From NCBI RefSeq assembly GCF_003332885.2, contig NZ_QOWJ01000002.1:310001-374000 (forward strand): DNA of 64,000 nt, written 5' to 3'. The stretch's first letter is position 1; each line of letters opens with the position of its first letter. The position numbers were made by a program, and so were the translations under genes. This document shows, piece after piece, positions 57,701 through 64,000 of the stretch. Under the pieces are notes generated by a model. It was not told the origin of the DNA and made no database searches. It was given only the letters and a program-made list of their open reading frames with translations. The DNA comes from Paracnuella aquatica. Lineage in GTDB: Bacteria; Bacteroidota; Bacteroidia; Chitinophagales; Chitinophagaceae.

Positions 57701-59840
57701 TAGTAACAACGCTGTGGCTACGGTAAATGGCAACACCATTAACATCGTAGGTGCAGGCTCCGCAGTGATTACTGCATTGCAGGCTGCCGATGCCAATTAT
57801 CTTTCCGGTTCGGTTACTGCTACACTTACTGTAGCCAAGGCCAACCCTGTGCTTAGAGGTTTTGTTACATTGAATAAAACCTATGGCGATGCACCGTTTG
57901 TATTGACTGCACCGGCAAGCATCAGCAATGGCAACTTTGGCTATACCAGCAGCAATGCTACAGTGGCTACTATTAATGGCGGCACCGTTACTATTGCAGG
58001 CGCCGGCACAACAACGATCACTGCTACGCAGGCAGCAACCGATAACTACAATGCTGCCACTGCTAACGCTGTACTCACTGTTGGCAAAGCCACTCCGGTA
58101 TTGAGTGCATTTGCACCCATCAACAAAACATATGGTGATGCTGCGTTTGAGCTTACTGCACCAACAAGTGCCAGCAACGGATCGTTTACTTATACCAGCA
58201 GCAATACAAGTGTGGCCGGCATTAACGCCAACATGGTAAACATTACCGGTGCGGGTACAGCCACCATTACGGCAACACAGGCCGAAACAGCCAACTATAA
58301 AGCTGCAACGATTACTGCAACCATCACGGTAGCAAAAGCAATTCCGGCCATCGGCAACATTGCAGCCATCAATAAAACCTATGGCGATGCAGCATTTGCC
58401 CTGGTAGCACCAACATCGAACAGCACAGGCGCATTTACTTACAGCAGCAGCAATACTGCGGTAGCAACAGTTAATGGTAACACGGTAACAATTGTTGGCG
58501 CAGGCACTGCTACCATCACAGCTACACAGGCACCTGACAACAATTACCTGCAGGGCAGTGTAGCTACAACGCTTACCGTAACAAAAGCAACACCTGCAAT
58601 CACTGGTTTCCAAAACCTGAACAAGACCTATGGCGATGCAGCATTTAACCTGCAACAACCACAATCGAACAGCACGGGTGTATTTACCTATACCAGCAGC
58701 AATAAGGCCGTGGTTACTGTGTCGGGCAATACCATCACTATTGTAGGTGCAGGCACGGCCACTATCACTGCTACGCAAGCTGCAGATGCTAATTATAACA
58801 GTGCCTCGGTAAACGCCAACATCACTGTAGCGAAGGCGGCCCCGGTGCTGGCCAATTTTGAAAACCTGGCCAAAACCTATGGCGATGCTGCCTTTGCATT
58901 GGCTAAACCAACATCAACGAGCCCCGGCACATTTACCTACACCAGCGCCAATGGTGCGGTGGCAACAGTTTCGGGTACGCAGGCAACCATCCGCGGGGCA
59001 GGCACGGTAGTGATCACCGCAACACAGGCGGCAACAGCCAACTACAACGGCGGCACCATCACTGCGTCGCTTACTGTTGCACCTAAGGTGCTTACTGTAA
59101 AAGCTGCCGATAAGGTACGCTGCGTGGGCTACACCAATCCTGAATTTACTTATACCATCACCGGCTTTGTCAGGGGCGAAAATGCTTCGGTGCTGCAAAC
59201 GGCACCAACACTAACTACCGCCGCAAACAACACCAGTGTTGCAGGCAACTATGCCATTAACGCCAGCGGCGCTGCTGCTGCCAACTATACATTTAACTAT
59301 ATAGATGGCACACTGCGGGTAGCCAACCCCGAGCATACTGCGCAACGCATGCCCAATGTAGATGCGCTGCAGGATGAAGCCACGCCTTTGCAGGCACGCA
59401 GCTTTGGTGTAAAATACCAATGGACGCCAGCCAACGGCCTCACCAATGCCAGCAGCCCTGCGCCGCAAGCAAGGCTGCAGGACGAGCAGAAATACCAGGT
59501 GGCCATTACAGAGGCATCGGGTTGTGTAGTGGTGGATACCGTGCTGGTGCGCCTTTTTGAACGCCCAGATGTATTTGTACCAACCCTGTTTTCGCCCAAT
59601 GGCGATGGCATCAACGATGTACTGCGCCTCAATGCAGTGGCGCTGCGCAGCCTGAACGCGTTCAGGATTTATAACCAATGGGGCAAACAGGTGTTCTCAA
59701 CCAACAACCTGAATGAAGGGTGGGACGGTACGTTTGGCGGACAGGTGCAGCCAATGGCTACATACACCTGGGTGTTGAGCGGCGTCGACAAAAACGGCAA
59801 ACCCATTACCCGGAGCGGATCGGTAACACTGGCCCGCTAA
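54711..59840 (+). CDS. Giant cell-surface adhesin: Ig-nested propeller, IPT/TIG, ten 83-residue repeats, T9SS type B tail
   Basis: A 1,709-residue secreted protein. A long signal region (to about 44) precedes the first half of a putative-Ig domain (FNSTPVTTATVGQPYTYGAS...VPSWLTF, about 47-88). An NHL-type beta-propeller (about 95-350; GNVYVADLTGQQIYKI) is followed by the second half of the Ig domain (SGTPTINNIGVHAVSI, about 352-385). Then come one YGDA-type repeat (386-467), two IPT/TIG domains (468-632; FSPTSGPAGTTITIDG) and ten tandem repeats of 83 residues from residue 633 (NKTYGDAPF...TATQAADANY). An MBG-type domain and a gliding-motility-associated type B T9SS sorting domain (about 1620-1709; FSPNGDGINDVLRL) end the protein. 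It is paired with PorP/SprF downstream, as SprB is with SprF. Confidence 0.93.
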   Translation: MMTTYLRVVKAAVRQLLYSNAPATSHKLTTTFILLFAAFFATAQGPTFNSTPVTTATVGQPYTYGASATEPSNKPLTISPVTVPSWLTFSSSGQSTSTQFGGAVSHPGGIAGDASGNVYVADLTGQQIYKITPDGTTTPWFKNRGVYIYAMMVHGNDLYVSNFYDNQNYGNGSITKINLTGTPTETTVVAQGVLYNPLSMAYRDGFIYIADYGAGKIRRHNLASKTTTDVATLYDVFGLGFNQSGLLYAASWSYSKVYTINPSVANPQSTLIEKITLPSSASDVKVDANGYVYVSGYGFVRKYTPDLSTYTSAWSGNQIVWGMSLTPGGALVFGLEESSQVHKLQTGATISGTPTINNIGVHAVSIKADNGTTATLQNFNVTVYGPSTFTVSNLTKNVGDAPFQLTDPTSNSSGAFTYTSSNSAVATISGNTVTIVGVGNTTITATQAASGLYLATPKTFTLTVNAQKPVISSFSPTSGPAGTTITIDGSYFTGATAVSIGGVPVTGFTVQSNTRIVATVPAGTINGTIAVTTAAGTGTSSASFSSALPPAITSFAPTSALAGATITITGTNLTGATAVYINDVAVNSFTVVSATSITAVVANNNTTGKIKITTAGGTSITTGNFTVLKNPTISGFATLNKTYGDAPFQLTAPTSNSTGAFTYTSSNTSVATINGSTVTIVGAGSATITATQAADANYVGGSVTAELTVIKAMPVITGFVQINKTYGDAPFVITAPTSTSTGLFNYISSDPSVAMVAGNTITIMGAGTASIIAHQVDDANYMSSSVATTIIVVKATPSISGFSPLAKTYGDAPFNLTTPASNSLGAITYTSGNATVATISGNTVTIAGAGSAVITATQAETPNYKSASVTANLIVSKTVPVVSNFAAITKTYGDAAFTLVKPTSASTGAFTYTSSNVAVATVNGSTVTIKGAGTATITATQAADANYLAATVTAMLTVNKAQPAISGFAAISKTYGDAAFTLVAPTANSTGAFTYTSSNNAVATVNGNTINIVGAGSAVITALQAADANYLSGSVTATLTVAKANPVLRGFVTLNKTYGDAPFVLTAPASISNGNFGYTSSNATVATINGGTVTIAGAGTTTITATQAATDNYNAATANAVLTVGKATPVLSAFAPINKTYGDAAFELTAPTSASNGSFTYTSSNTSVAGINANMVNITGAGTATITATQAETANYKAATITATITVAKAIPAIGNIAAINKTYGDAAFALVAPTSNSTGAFTYSSSNTAVATVNGNTVTIVGAGTATITATQAPDNNYLQGSVATTLTVTKATPAITGFQNLNKTYGDAAFNLQQPQSNSTGVFTYTSSNKAVVTVSGNTITIVGAGTATITATQAADANYNSASVNANITVAKAAPVLANFENLAKTYGDAAFALAKPTSTSPGTFTYTSANGAVATVSGTQATIRGAGTVVITATQAATANYNGGTITASLTVAPKVLTVKAADKVRCVGYTNPEFTYTITGFVRGENASVLQTAPTLTTAANNTSVAGNYAINASGAAAANYTFNYIDGTLRVANPEHTAQRMPNVDALQDEATPLQARSFGVKYQWTPANGLTNASSPAPQARLQDEQKYQVAITEASGCVVVDTVLVRLFERPDVFVPTLFSPNGDGINDVLRLNAVALRSLNAFRIYNQWGKQVFSTNNLNEGWDGTFGGQVQPMATYTWVLSGVDKNGKPITRSGSVTLAR
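56607..59097 (+). repeat. Ten tandem 249-bp coding repeats in the adhesin
   Basis: Each unit encodes 83 residues with the consensus NKTYGDAAF, FTYTSSN, ATVNGNTVTIVGAG and ITATQAADANY. The period is exact: the unit at 56607 recurs in phase at 58848, nine units later. The final unit is two residues shorter. Confidence 0.9.
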
Positions 59841-59899
59841 AGAGGCCTTTCCGCACCAAATCAATGTTATTTCCATATCCAATAAAAAACCGGAACAAA

Positions 59900-60877
59900 A
59901 TGAATCTGCGCAAAATATCCACCGCCATCATACTGCTGCTAATACAGCAATCGGCTTCGGCCCAGGACCCGTTTTTTTCACAGGCACACCGTTCGCCGCT
60001 GGCTATCAACCCGGCACTTGCCGGCGAAGGACAAACCACCAGCTGGCGCCTGCAGGGCAACATGCGGTCGCAGTGGTGGGGTGGCAGCACACAGCCTTAT
60101 AAAACAGGTGCCCTTACCGTGGAGCACCGCATTGATATGAGCCAGCCTGGCAGCGCCTTAACGCTTGCCGGAAACTTTCAGAGCGAAGTGAGCAACGGCG
60201 GCATTTTAAAAAACAACTATGCATCGGTTGGTGCGGCGTACCGCAATGCGCTGGACCGGGCCGGCCGCCACAGCCTTTCGGTGGGCCTGCTCGGAACCTT
60301 TGCCAACCGCTTGCTCGATCCATCAGGGGCAACCATGCAAAATGGTTTTGGCTCGTTTGGGTTTATGCGCGGTGTGGCCCACGATCCTGTAACGGTGCAA
60401 AAGCATCGCTATTGGGATGTGCAAACCGGCATTGGCTATAGCTACAAAGGCGCCCAATGGAGTGCACACTTGGGTGGTGCGCTGTTTCATGCAGCAAGGC
60501 CCGAGGAAAGTGCCTACAACTATGGCAATGGCTACCGCATACCACAGCGTAAAGTGGCCGAGGGCACACTGGGCTATATCAATGCCGAAGGCGCCGAATG
60601 GACCCTGCGTGCCAATGCGCAATGGCAGGGCCAGCACGAAGTGCAACAGGTAGCGGTAGACTATCGCTTTCCTATTGGCGAAGAAGCGGGGAGGAGCCTC
60701 ACGTTTGGACTGGGCAGCCGCATCGGTGATTCGGTTTTCCCGTATGTGCAATTGGAGTGGGAAAAGCTTTCAGTGGGCCTGAGCTACGATGCCGTAACAG
60801 GGTCGGTGCGCCGCCACTACAACCAGGTGCGCTCCGCCGAGCTGACGCTGGCTTATGGCTTTGGTAAGAAGCTGTAA
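59900..60877 (+). CDS. PorP/SprF-family T9SS outer-membrane protein
   Basis: 325 residues from ATG 59900 (MNLRKISTAI); an open frame from 59720 overlaps the adhesin and is not credible. The signal ends QQSASAQ, and the family start motif DPFFSQAHRSPLAINPALAG follows at once, then an outer-membrane barrel ending ELTLAYGFGKKL. PorP/SprF proteins help type IX secretion display a partner adhesin on the surface, usually one with a type B sorting domain. That partner is the gene 59 bases upstream. Confidence 0.94.
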   Translation: MNLRKISTAIILLLIQQSASAQDPFFSQAHRSPLAINPALAGEGQTTSWRLQGNMRSQWWGGSTQPYKTGALTVEHRIDMSQPGSALTLAGNFQSEVSNGGILKNNYASVGAAYRNALDRAGRHSLSVGLLGTFANRLLDPSGATMQNGFGSFGFMRGVAHDPVTVQKHRYWDVQTGIGYSYKGAQWSAHLGGALFHAARPEESAYNYGNGYRIPQRKVAEGTLGYINAEGAEWTLRANAQWQGQHEVQQVAVDYRFPIGEEAGRSLTFGLGSRIGDSVFPYVQLEWEKLSVGLSYDAVTGSVRRHYNQVRSAELTLAYGFGKKL

Positions 60878-60906
60878 GTGTTGTTTGAAATTTTTTGTTT
60901 GCAATA

Positions 60907-60939
60907 AAAAATGCCGCTGGTTTGCACCACGGCATTTTT
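60907..60939 (+). terminator. Terminator after porP/sprF
   Basis: AAAAATGCCG-C-TGG (about 60907-60920) pairs with CCA-CGGCATTTTT (about 60926-60939), one bulged base, then TTTTA. It lies about 30 bases after the stop codon. Confidence 0.75.
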
Positions 60940-60996
60940 GTTTTATTGAAGGGTAGTACTAAACCGCGTCAGGGTAGCGTCCTGCGCAGTAGTACC

Positions 60997-61083
60997 TGTC
61001 ATGCCGAACTCGTTTCGGCATCCCCTTCTATAATCAGGGTTTAACCAGGTTACAGGAGATGCCGAATGGAGTTCGGCATGACA
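60997..61083. repeat. Dispersed palindromic element, copy 3 of 3
   Basis: An 87-base copy beginning TGTCATGCCGAACTCGTTTC and ending GTTCGGCATGACA. The right arm carries GCCGAATGGAGTTCGGC instead of the GCCGAAAC form, so the two arms are slightly divergent. It lies in the gap after porP/sprF. Confidence 0.9.
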
Positions 61084-61267
61084 ACCTTAGCGGGCAAAAA
61101 CACAGCTTGAATATTTGGGGTTTTAATTATTGACACTCGATAAACGTTTTCGGTTGTGCATGCACGATATATAAATAGTGTCGGAAAATAAATTTCCATA
61201 TTTAGAGGACTCAGGATTTGAAGACTACCAGCTTGTGTAATGAGGTGTTGTTGCTAGCCGCAGAAGC

Positions 61268-61540
61268 TTACTCTTCTACTCCCGGCGATTGTATTGCCGA
61301 TTCCAATATATCGGCACCTTCCCACTGGCGTTGCACCCGCTCCTCCATTTGATCCAGCACGGCTACAAAGCCGAGGTACATTTCTTCTTTTTCGGTGGCC
61401 TGCGGCGCCAGCGTGTTGATCAGGATCAGGGAAATTTGCTCCAGGTAACGGCGGCCACCGGGGCGGCGGAAAAAGCTTTCCGCCAGGCGGGTATCACCCC
61501 GGGCAATAGAGCAGATGGCCTGATCCATGTGTTCGTTCAT
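61268..61540 (-). CDS. Small helical protein of unknown function
   Basis: A 90-residue frame (MNEHMDQAICSIARGDTRLA) predicted mostly helical: RYLEQISLILINTLA, EEMYLGFVAVLDQMEERVQRQ. There is no signal peptide, no membrane segment and no motif I recognise. G+C and codon use resemble the neighbours, and the frame has a normal ATG; M5 (61528) is an alternative start. The opposite-strand frame across the same bases is less protein-like. It may be real, but the evidence is modest. Confidence 0.5.
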   Translation of the reverse strand: MNEHMDQAICSIARGDTRLAESFFRRPGGRRYLEQISLILINTLAPQATEKEEMYLGFVAVLDQMEERVQRQWEGADILESAIQSPGVEE

Positions 61541-61964
61541 GGGGCCAAAGTTGGCCCAAAGCGGCGGAAAAGAAAAGTTAGTATTGTAAGCAGCCGGGGA
61601 ATTTTAATTTGATTGCGAAAAGACGGCACCAAAGCGCATACAGGTTGTTTACCGAGTGGCGGGTTTAAGGCAACTGCAAAAAAATATCATTGAACCCGAC
61701 AAATCCTTGTGTCAATCAGCCACTATAAACCCCAAGTCCATTAAAAAAAGTACAGACGGGTGCTTCCGGTTTCGTACCATCATGCCACAACGTTGTTTAA
61801 AGCTTTCAATGTAACAGTTATTACCTCCGGGCCTTACGTTAACCGCACCGGCCACGAATGCCTGTACATAACTCAGGAAAATATTTTTACTTTAAGCAGA
61901 GGCCCATCCTTTTTCAAACAAAACCGGTTACTCGGAAAGGGGGACCTTTACACCCGTTTTACTT
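61541..61964. other. Gap with no recognised gene
   Basis: A 424-base region between divergent genes, the small minus-strand frame and the SWIM protein. Short frames here lack family features, and no clear promoter, hairpin or repeat was found. Confidence 0.5.
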
Positions 61965-63680
61965 ATGTTCGATATCAGGCAGCTACAAAATCATGTTTCG
62001 CCCGAAATTTATATGCGGGGCAAGGCATACTACCAGCAGCAGCAGGTAGCGGACCTGTACCACAAGGGCGAAGGTAAATGGCAGGCCCTGGTGCTGGGAA
62101 CCGACGATTATGCAGTTCATATCCAATTGTCCGGCAACGACCTGCAAAAGGCTACTTGCACCTGTCCGCATGATGCCGACATCTGCAAGCACATCGTGGC
62201 GGTTTTGCTGGCCCTGCAGCAGGAAGAAGCTCTAGAAGAAGAAAACAAACCTGCCGCTGGCGCAACAGCAGCAAAAAAAGGCCGCGCTAAAAAGGAGGGC
62301 CCCGACATAAAAACGGCCCTGCACCAGCTTTCAAAAGAAGAGCTGCTGTCCCTGGTGCTATCCTACGCCGCGCAAAGCCGGGAGTTTAAAAGTTTTCTCA
62401 CCATTCACCTGCTCACTCAAAAAGGAGGGGCCGGTAAAGAAGGCTACCGCCAGGCCATCCAGGCTGCGATAAAGCCCTATATGCGCCGGGGATTTATAGA
62501 ATATGCCGATAGCCATAAAGCCATGAAGCCGCTGTTGGCGCTGGCCGGTGAAGCGGAAAATAACCTGGCAAAAGGATTTTTCCGCGAAGCAGCTGATGGC
62601 GCCATGGCACTAATAGAAGAAATTGCCGGCATCATTGACTGTATGGATGACAGTGCCGGTTATACAACCAACATCAGCAGCGCTGCATTTGATGTGCTGT
62701 ACGGGGTAGTAACAAGCGAAGCACCCTTTGCCTTAAAGGAGGCATTGTTTGAACAGGCCCTGCAGGAAAGAAAAAAGAAAAAATACCGTGGTTGGGACTG
62801 GCCCGATGATTTTTTTGAGCTGGCCATAGCCGCTGCTTCGGAGGAAAAACAGTACCGGCAACTGCTGACTGAAGTGGACACGGAACTGGGCAAGGCCAGC
62901 GCGGTCCGGCATGGCTGGATGGGCCAGTACACCAGGCAAAATTTGCTCCATTGGAAGTGCACGGTGCTGCAAAAGATGGGCAGGCCGGAGGAGGCCCGCG
63001 CCATGCTGCTACAGCACCTCGACATTCCGGACTTTCGCCGCCAGGTAGTAGCGGATCACCTCCGGCAGGGAAACATTACGGAGGCTGCCATGCTTTGTGA
63101 AGAAGCCCTTCAGCAAAACATCGGGCAGCAAACCCTTTGGTGTGAATGGTTATTGCAGATAGCGCAGCAGCGTAAGGATGTGGAAGGCATCCGCAAATGG
63201 TCGCTCAATCTGTTCCTCGAAACACAGTATTCGCTTCCCTACTTCCGCATGTACCGGTCAGCCTTTCCGGCAGGGGAGTGGCCCCCACAGCGGCAACGCC
63301 TGCTGGCAATGGTACAAAAGAGTGCAGGCCCCTGGTCATTTGCTTCGGGCCTGGCGCCGCTTTATGTAGAAGAGCAGCTATGGCCCGAACTGCTGCACCT
63401 CTGTGAAGCCGCTGCCAACATTGATTTTTTGCTGCAGTACGATCAGCACTTATGGCCCCTTTACCCTGCAGCACTATTGGCGCTGTACAAAAAGGTGCTG
63501 CTGGAATACGCCGCCGCACAACAGGGCCGGGCGCATTATGTACGGATCCGGAAAGTGCTTGTAGCGCTGCAAAAACAGGCCGGTGGAAATGCATTGGTAA
63601 AAGACCTGGTGCAAACCTTTCGCCAGCAGTACAAGCTACGCAGGACCATGATGGAAGAGCTGGACAAACTGGTGCTGTAA
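61965..63680 (+). CDS. SWIM zinc-finger protein
   Basis: A 571-residue protein with an N-terminal SWIM zinc finger: C65-T-C67 and C74-K-H76 in CTCPHDADICKHIVAVLLAL, the CxCx(n)CxH pattern. Before it, the start (YMRGKAYYQQQQVADLY) matches the usual lead-in of SWIM proteins. A basic, low-complexity linker (about 90-115; AAKKGRAKKEG) and a long helical region with TPR-like pairs follow. SWIM domains bind DNA or protein, and such proteins often sit beside helicases or defence genes. Here the next gene (minus strand, convergent) looks like a type I methylase. The function is unknown. Confidence 0.85.
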   Translation: MFDIRQLQNHVSPEIYMRGKAYYQQQQVADLYHKGEGKWQALVLGTDDYAVHIQLSGNDLQKATCTCPHDADICKHIVAVLLALQQEEALEEENKPAAGATAAKKGRAKKEGPDIKTALHQLSKEELLSLVLSYAAQSREFKSFLTIHLLTQKGGAGKEGYRQAIQAAIKPYMRRGFIEYADSHKAMKPLLALAGEAENNLAKGFFREAADGAMALIEEIAGIIDCMDDSAGYTTNISSAAFDVLYGVVTSEAPFALKEALFEQALQERKKKKYRGWDWPDDFFELAIAAASEEKQYRQLLTEVDTELGKASAVRHGWMGQYTRQNLLHWKCTVLQKMGRPEEARAMLLQHLDIPDFRRQVVADHLRQGNITEAAMLCEEALQQNIGQQTLWCEWLLQIAQQRKDVEGIRKWSLNLFLETQYSLPYFRMYRSAFPAGEWPPQRQRLLAMVQKSAGPWSFASGLAPLYVEEQLWPELLHLCEAAANIDFLLQYDQHLWPLYPAALLALYKKVLLEYAAAQQGRAHYVRIRKVLVALQKQAGGNALVKDLVQTFRQQYKLRRTMMEELDKLVL

Positions 63681-63871
63681 AGCCCGGTACGGAAATGGTC
63701 TTTTATTGCCGGCTCATCAAAAACTGGTTGATGCAACCGGTGTTGATGAGCAAAGAAAAAGCGCTGGTGCATGCAGCCTGCCGGCAACTCCTTGTTTGGT
63801 ACGAAACCCGCCTGGTGTCTGCGCTACTGGCCCTGTGCGCCAATACCGTAGCGAAACTTCGAAATCTTGCC

Positions 63872-64000
63872 TCATTTTTTCAACTGCGCAATAATTTCTC
63901 TAAAACTCCCCAGCGCACTTTCCAGATTCTCCGCTATCTCTTCCGCCAGCACATCCGGGTCGGGCAGGTTATCCAAATCAGCCAGTGATTTATCCTTCAG
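63872..64000 (-). CDS. hsdM: C-terminus of a probable type I restriction methylase (HsdM)
   Basis: Only the last 42 codons lie in the window, stop at 63874-63872. The translation LADLDNLPDPDVLAEEIAEN then LESALGSFREIIAQLKK matches the conserved helical tail of type I methyltransferase subunits (DPDVLAxEI...LExAL). The methylase itself, with its S-adenosylmethionine motifs, would lie beyond base 64000. The call rests on the tail alone and should be read as probable. Confidence 0.6.
   Translation of the reverse strand: MKDKSLADLDNLPDPDVLAEEIAENLESALGSFREIIAQLKK

Larger units (their letters stand above)
60878..61267. other. Gap after porP/sprF: terminator and palindrome only
   Basis: A 390-base region with the terminator at about 60907-60939 and repeat copy 3; I see no gene in the remainder. 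Confidence 0.6.

Noticed and set aside
56937-58778. 613-codon open frame on the minus strand across the adhesin repeats
   Set aside because: It is antisense to the repeat region and encodes a Cys/Ser/Arg-rich, low-complexity product; the periodic composition of the repeats keeps it open. No start context or family features.
59720-59899. N-terminal extension of the PorP/SprF protein
   Set aside because: It overlaps the end of the adhesin gene in another frame and would bury the signal peptide that begins at ATG 59900.

Overview
The window looks like chromosomal DNA of a Bacteroidota bacterium, most likely of the family Chitinophagaceae (order Chitinophagales). The reasons are two SusC/SusD pairs, T9SS-type C-terminal sorting domains, a giant type-B T9SS adhesin next to a PorP/SprF protein, a good match to the Bacteroidota promoter (TTTG, then about 20 bases, then TAnnTTTG), and several kinds of dispersed intergenic repeat of a sort I associate with this group. 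I saw no rRNA, tRNA, CRISPR array or transposase.

Layout. 1-925: aspartate-semialdehyde dehydrogenase (asd, minus strand, cut by the window edge) behind a leader that reads as a classic ribosome-mediated attenuator: a 20-codon Ile/Lys/Thr-rich leader peptide, mutually exclusive hairpins and a U-tract. 1.1-3.8 kb: a secreted lamin-tail-domain protein and a YaiO-like outer-membrane barrel. 3.9-4.5 kb: a HepT/MntA toxin-antitoxin pair. 4.6-10.4 kb (minus): a hybrid sensor kinase, a response regulator, a membrane HEAT-repeat protein and a processive GT2 glycosyltransferase, probably a signal-controlled exopolysaccharide operon. 10.6-13.1 kb: a WYL regulator, an unknown small protein and a PfkB kinase. 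13.4-20.5 kb: a diheme cytochrome c and the phenylacetyl-CoA epoxidase genes paaE and paaABCD, split by an opposite-strand GH30 hydrolase. 20.6-28.1 kb: rnhB, a TsaC/YciO-like protein, a response regulator, a TonB-dependent receptor and ligA.

28.4-40.5 kb is an alpha-glucan-type polysaccharide utilization locus: a secreted GH13 amylase with a T9SS tail, a Nudix-fold regulator with a degenerate Nudix box, SusC, SusD, a SusE/F-like starch-binding lipoprotein and a GH5-like enzyme. 41.1-52.4 kb is a second SusC/SusD pair followed by two paralogous lipoproteins of about 1,100 residues built from FG-GAP/VCBS repeats plus an ASPIC/UnbV domain, with no obvious hydrolase. 52.6-54.3 kb: an SRPBCC/GyrI-like membrane-anchored protein and an HD-domain protein. 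54.7-60.9 kb: a 1,709-residue adhesin with ten exact-period 83-residue repeats and a beta-propeller apparently inserted inside an Ig-like domain, followed by PorP/SprF. 61-64 kb: an unknown small protein, a SWIM zinc-finger protein and the C-terminus of what looks like a type I restriction methylase (hsdM).

The most notable items are the asd attenuator, dispersed palindromes (three 84-87 bp copies between genes, plus other repeat types that appear to have entered the paaB and paaE reading frames), the SusCD/FG-GAP locus, and the kinase-to-glycosyltransferase operon facing a YaiO barrel. All functional calls come from reading motifs by eye; no database search was run.
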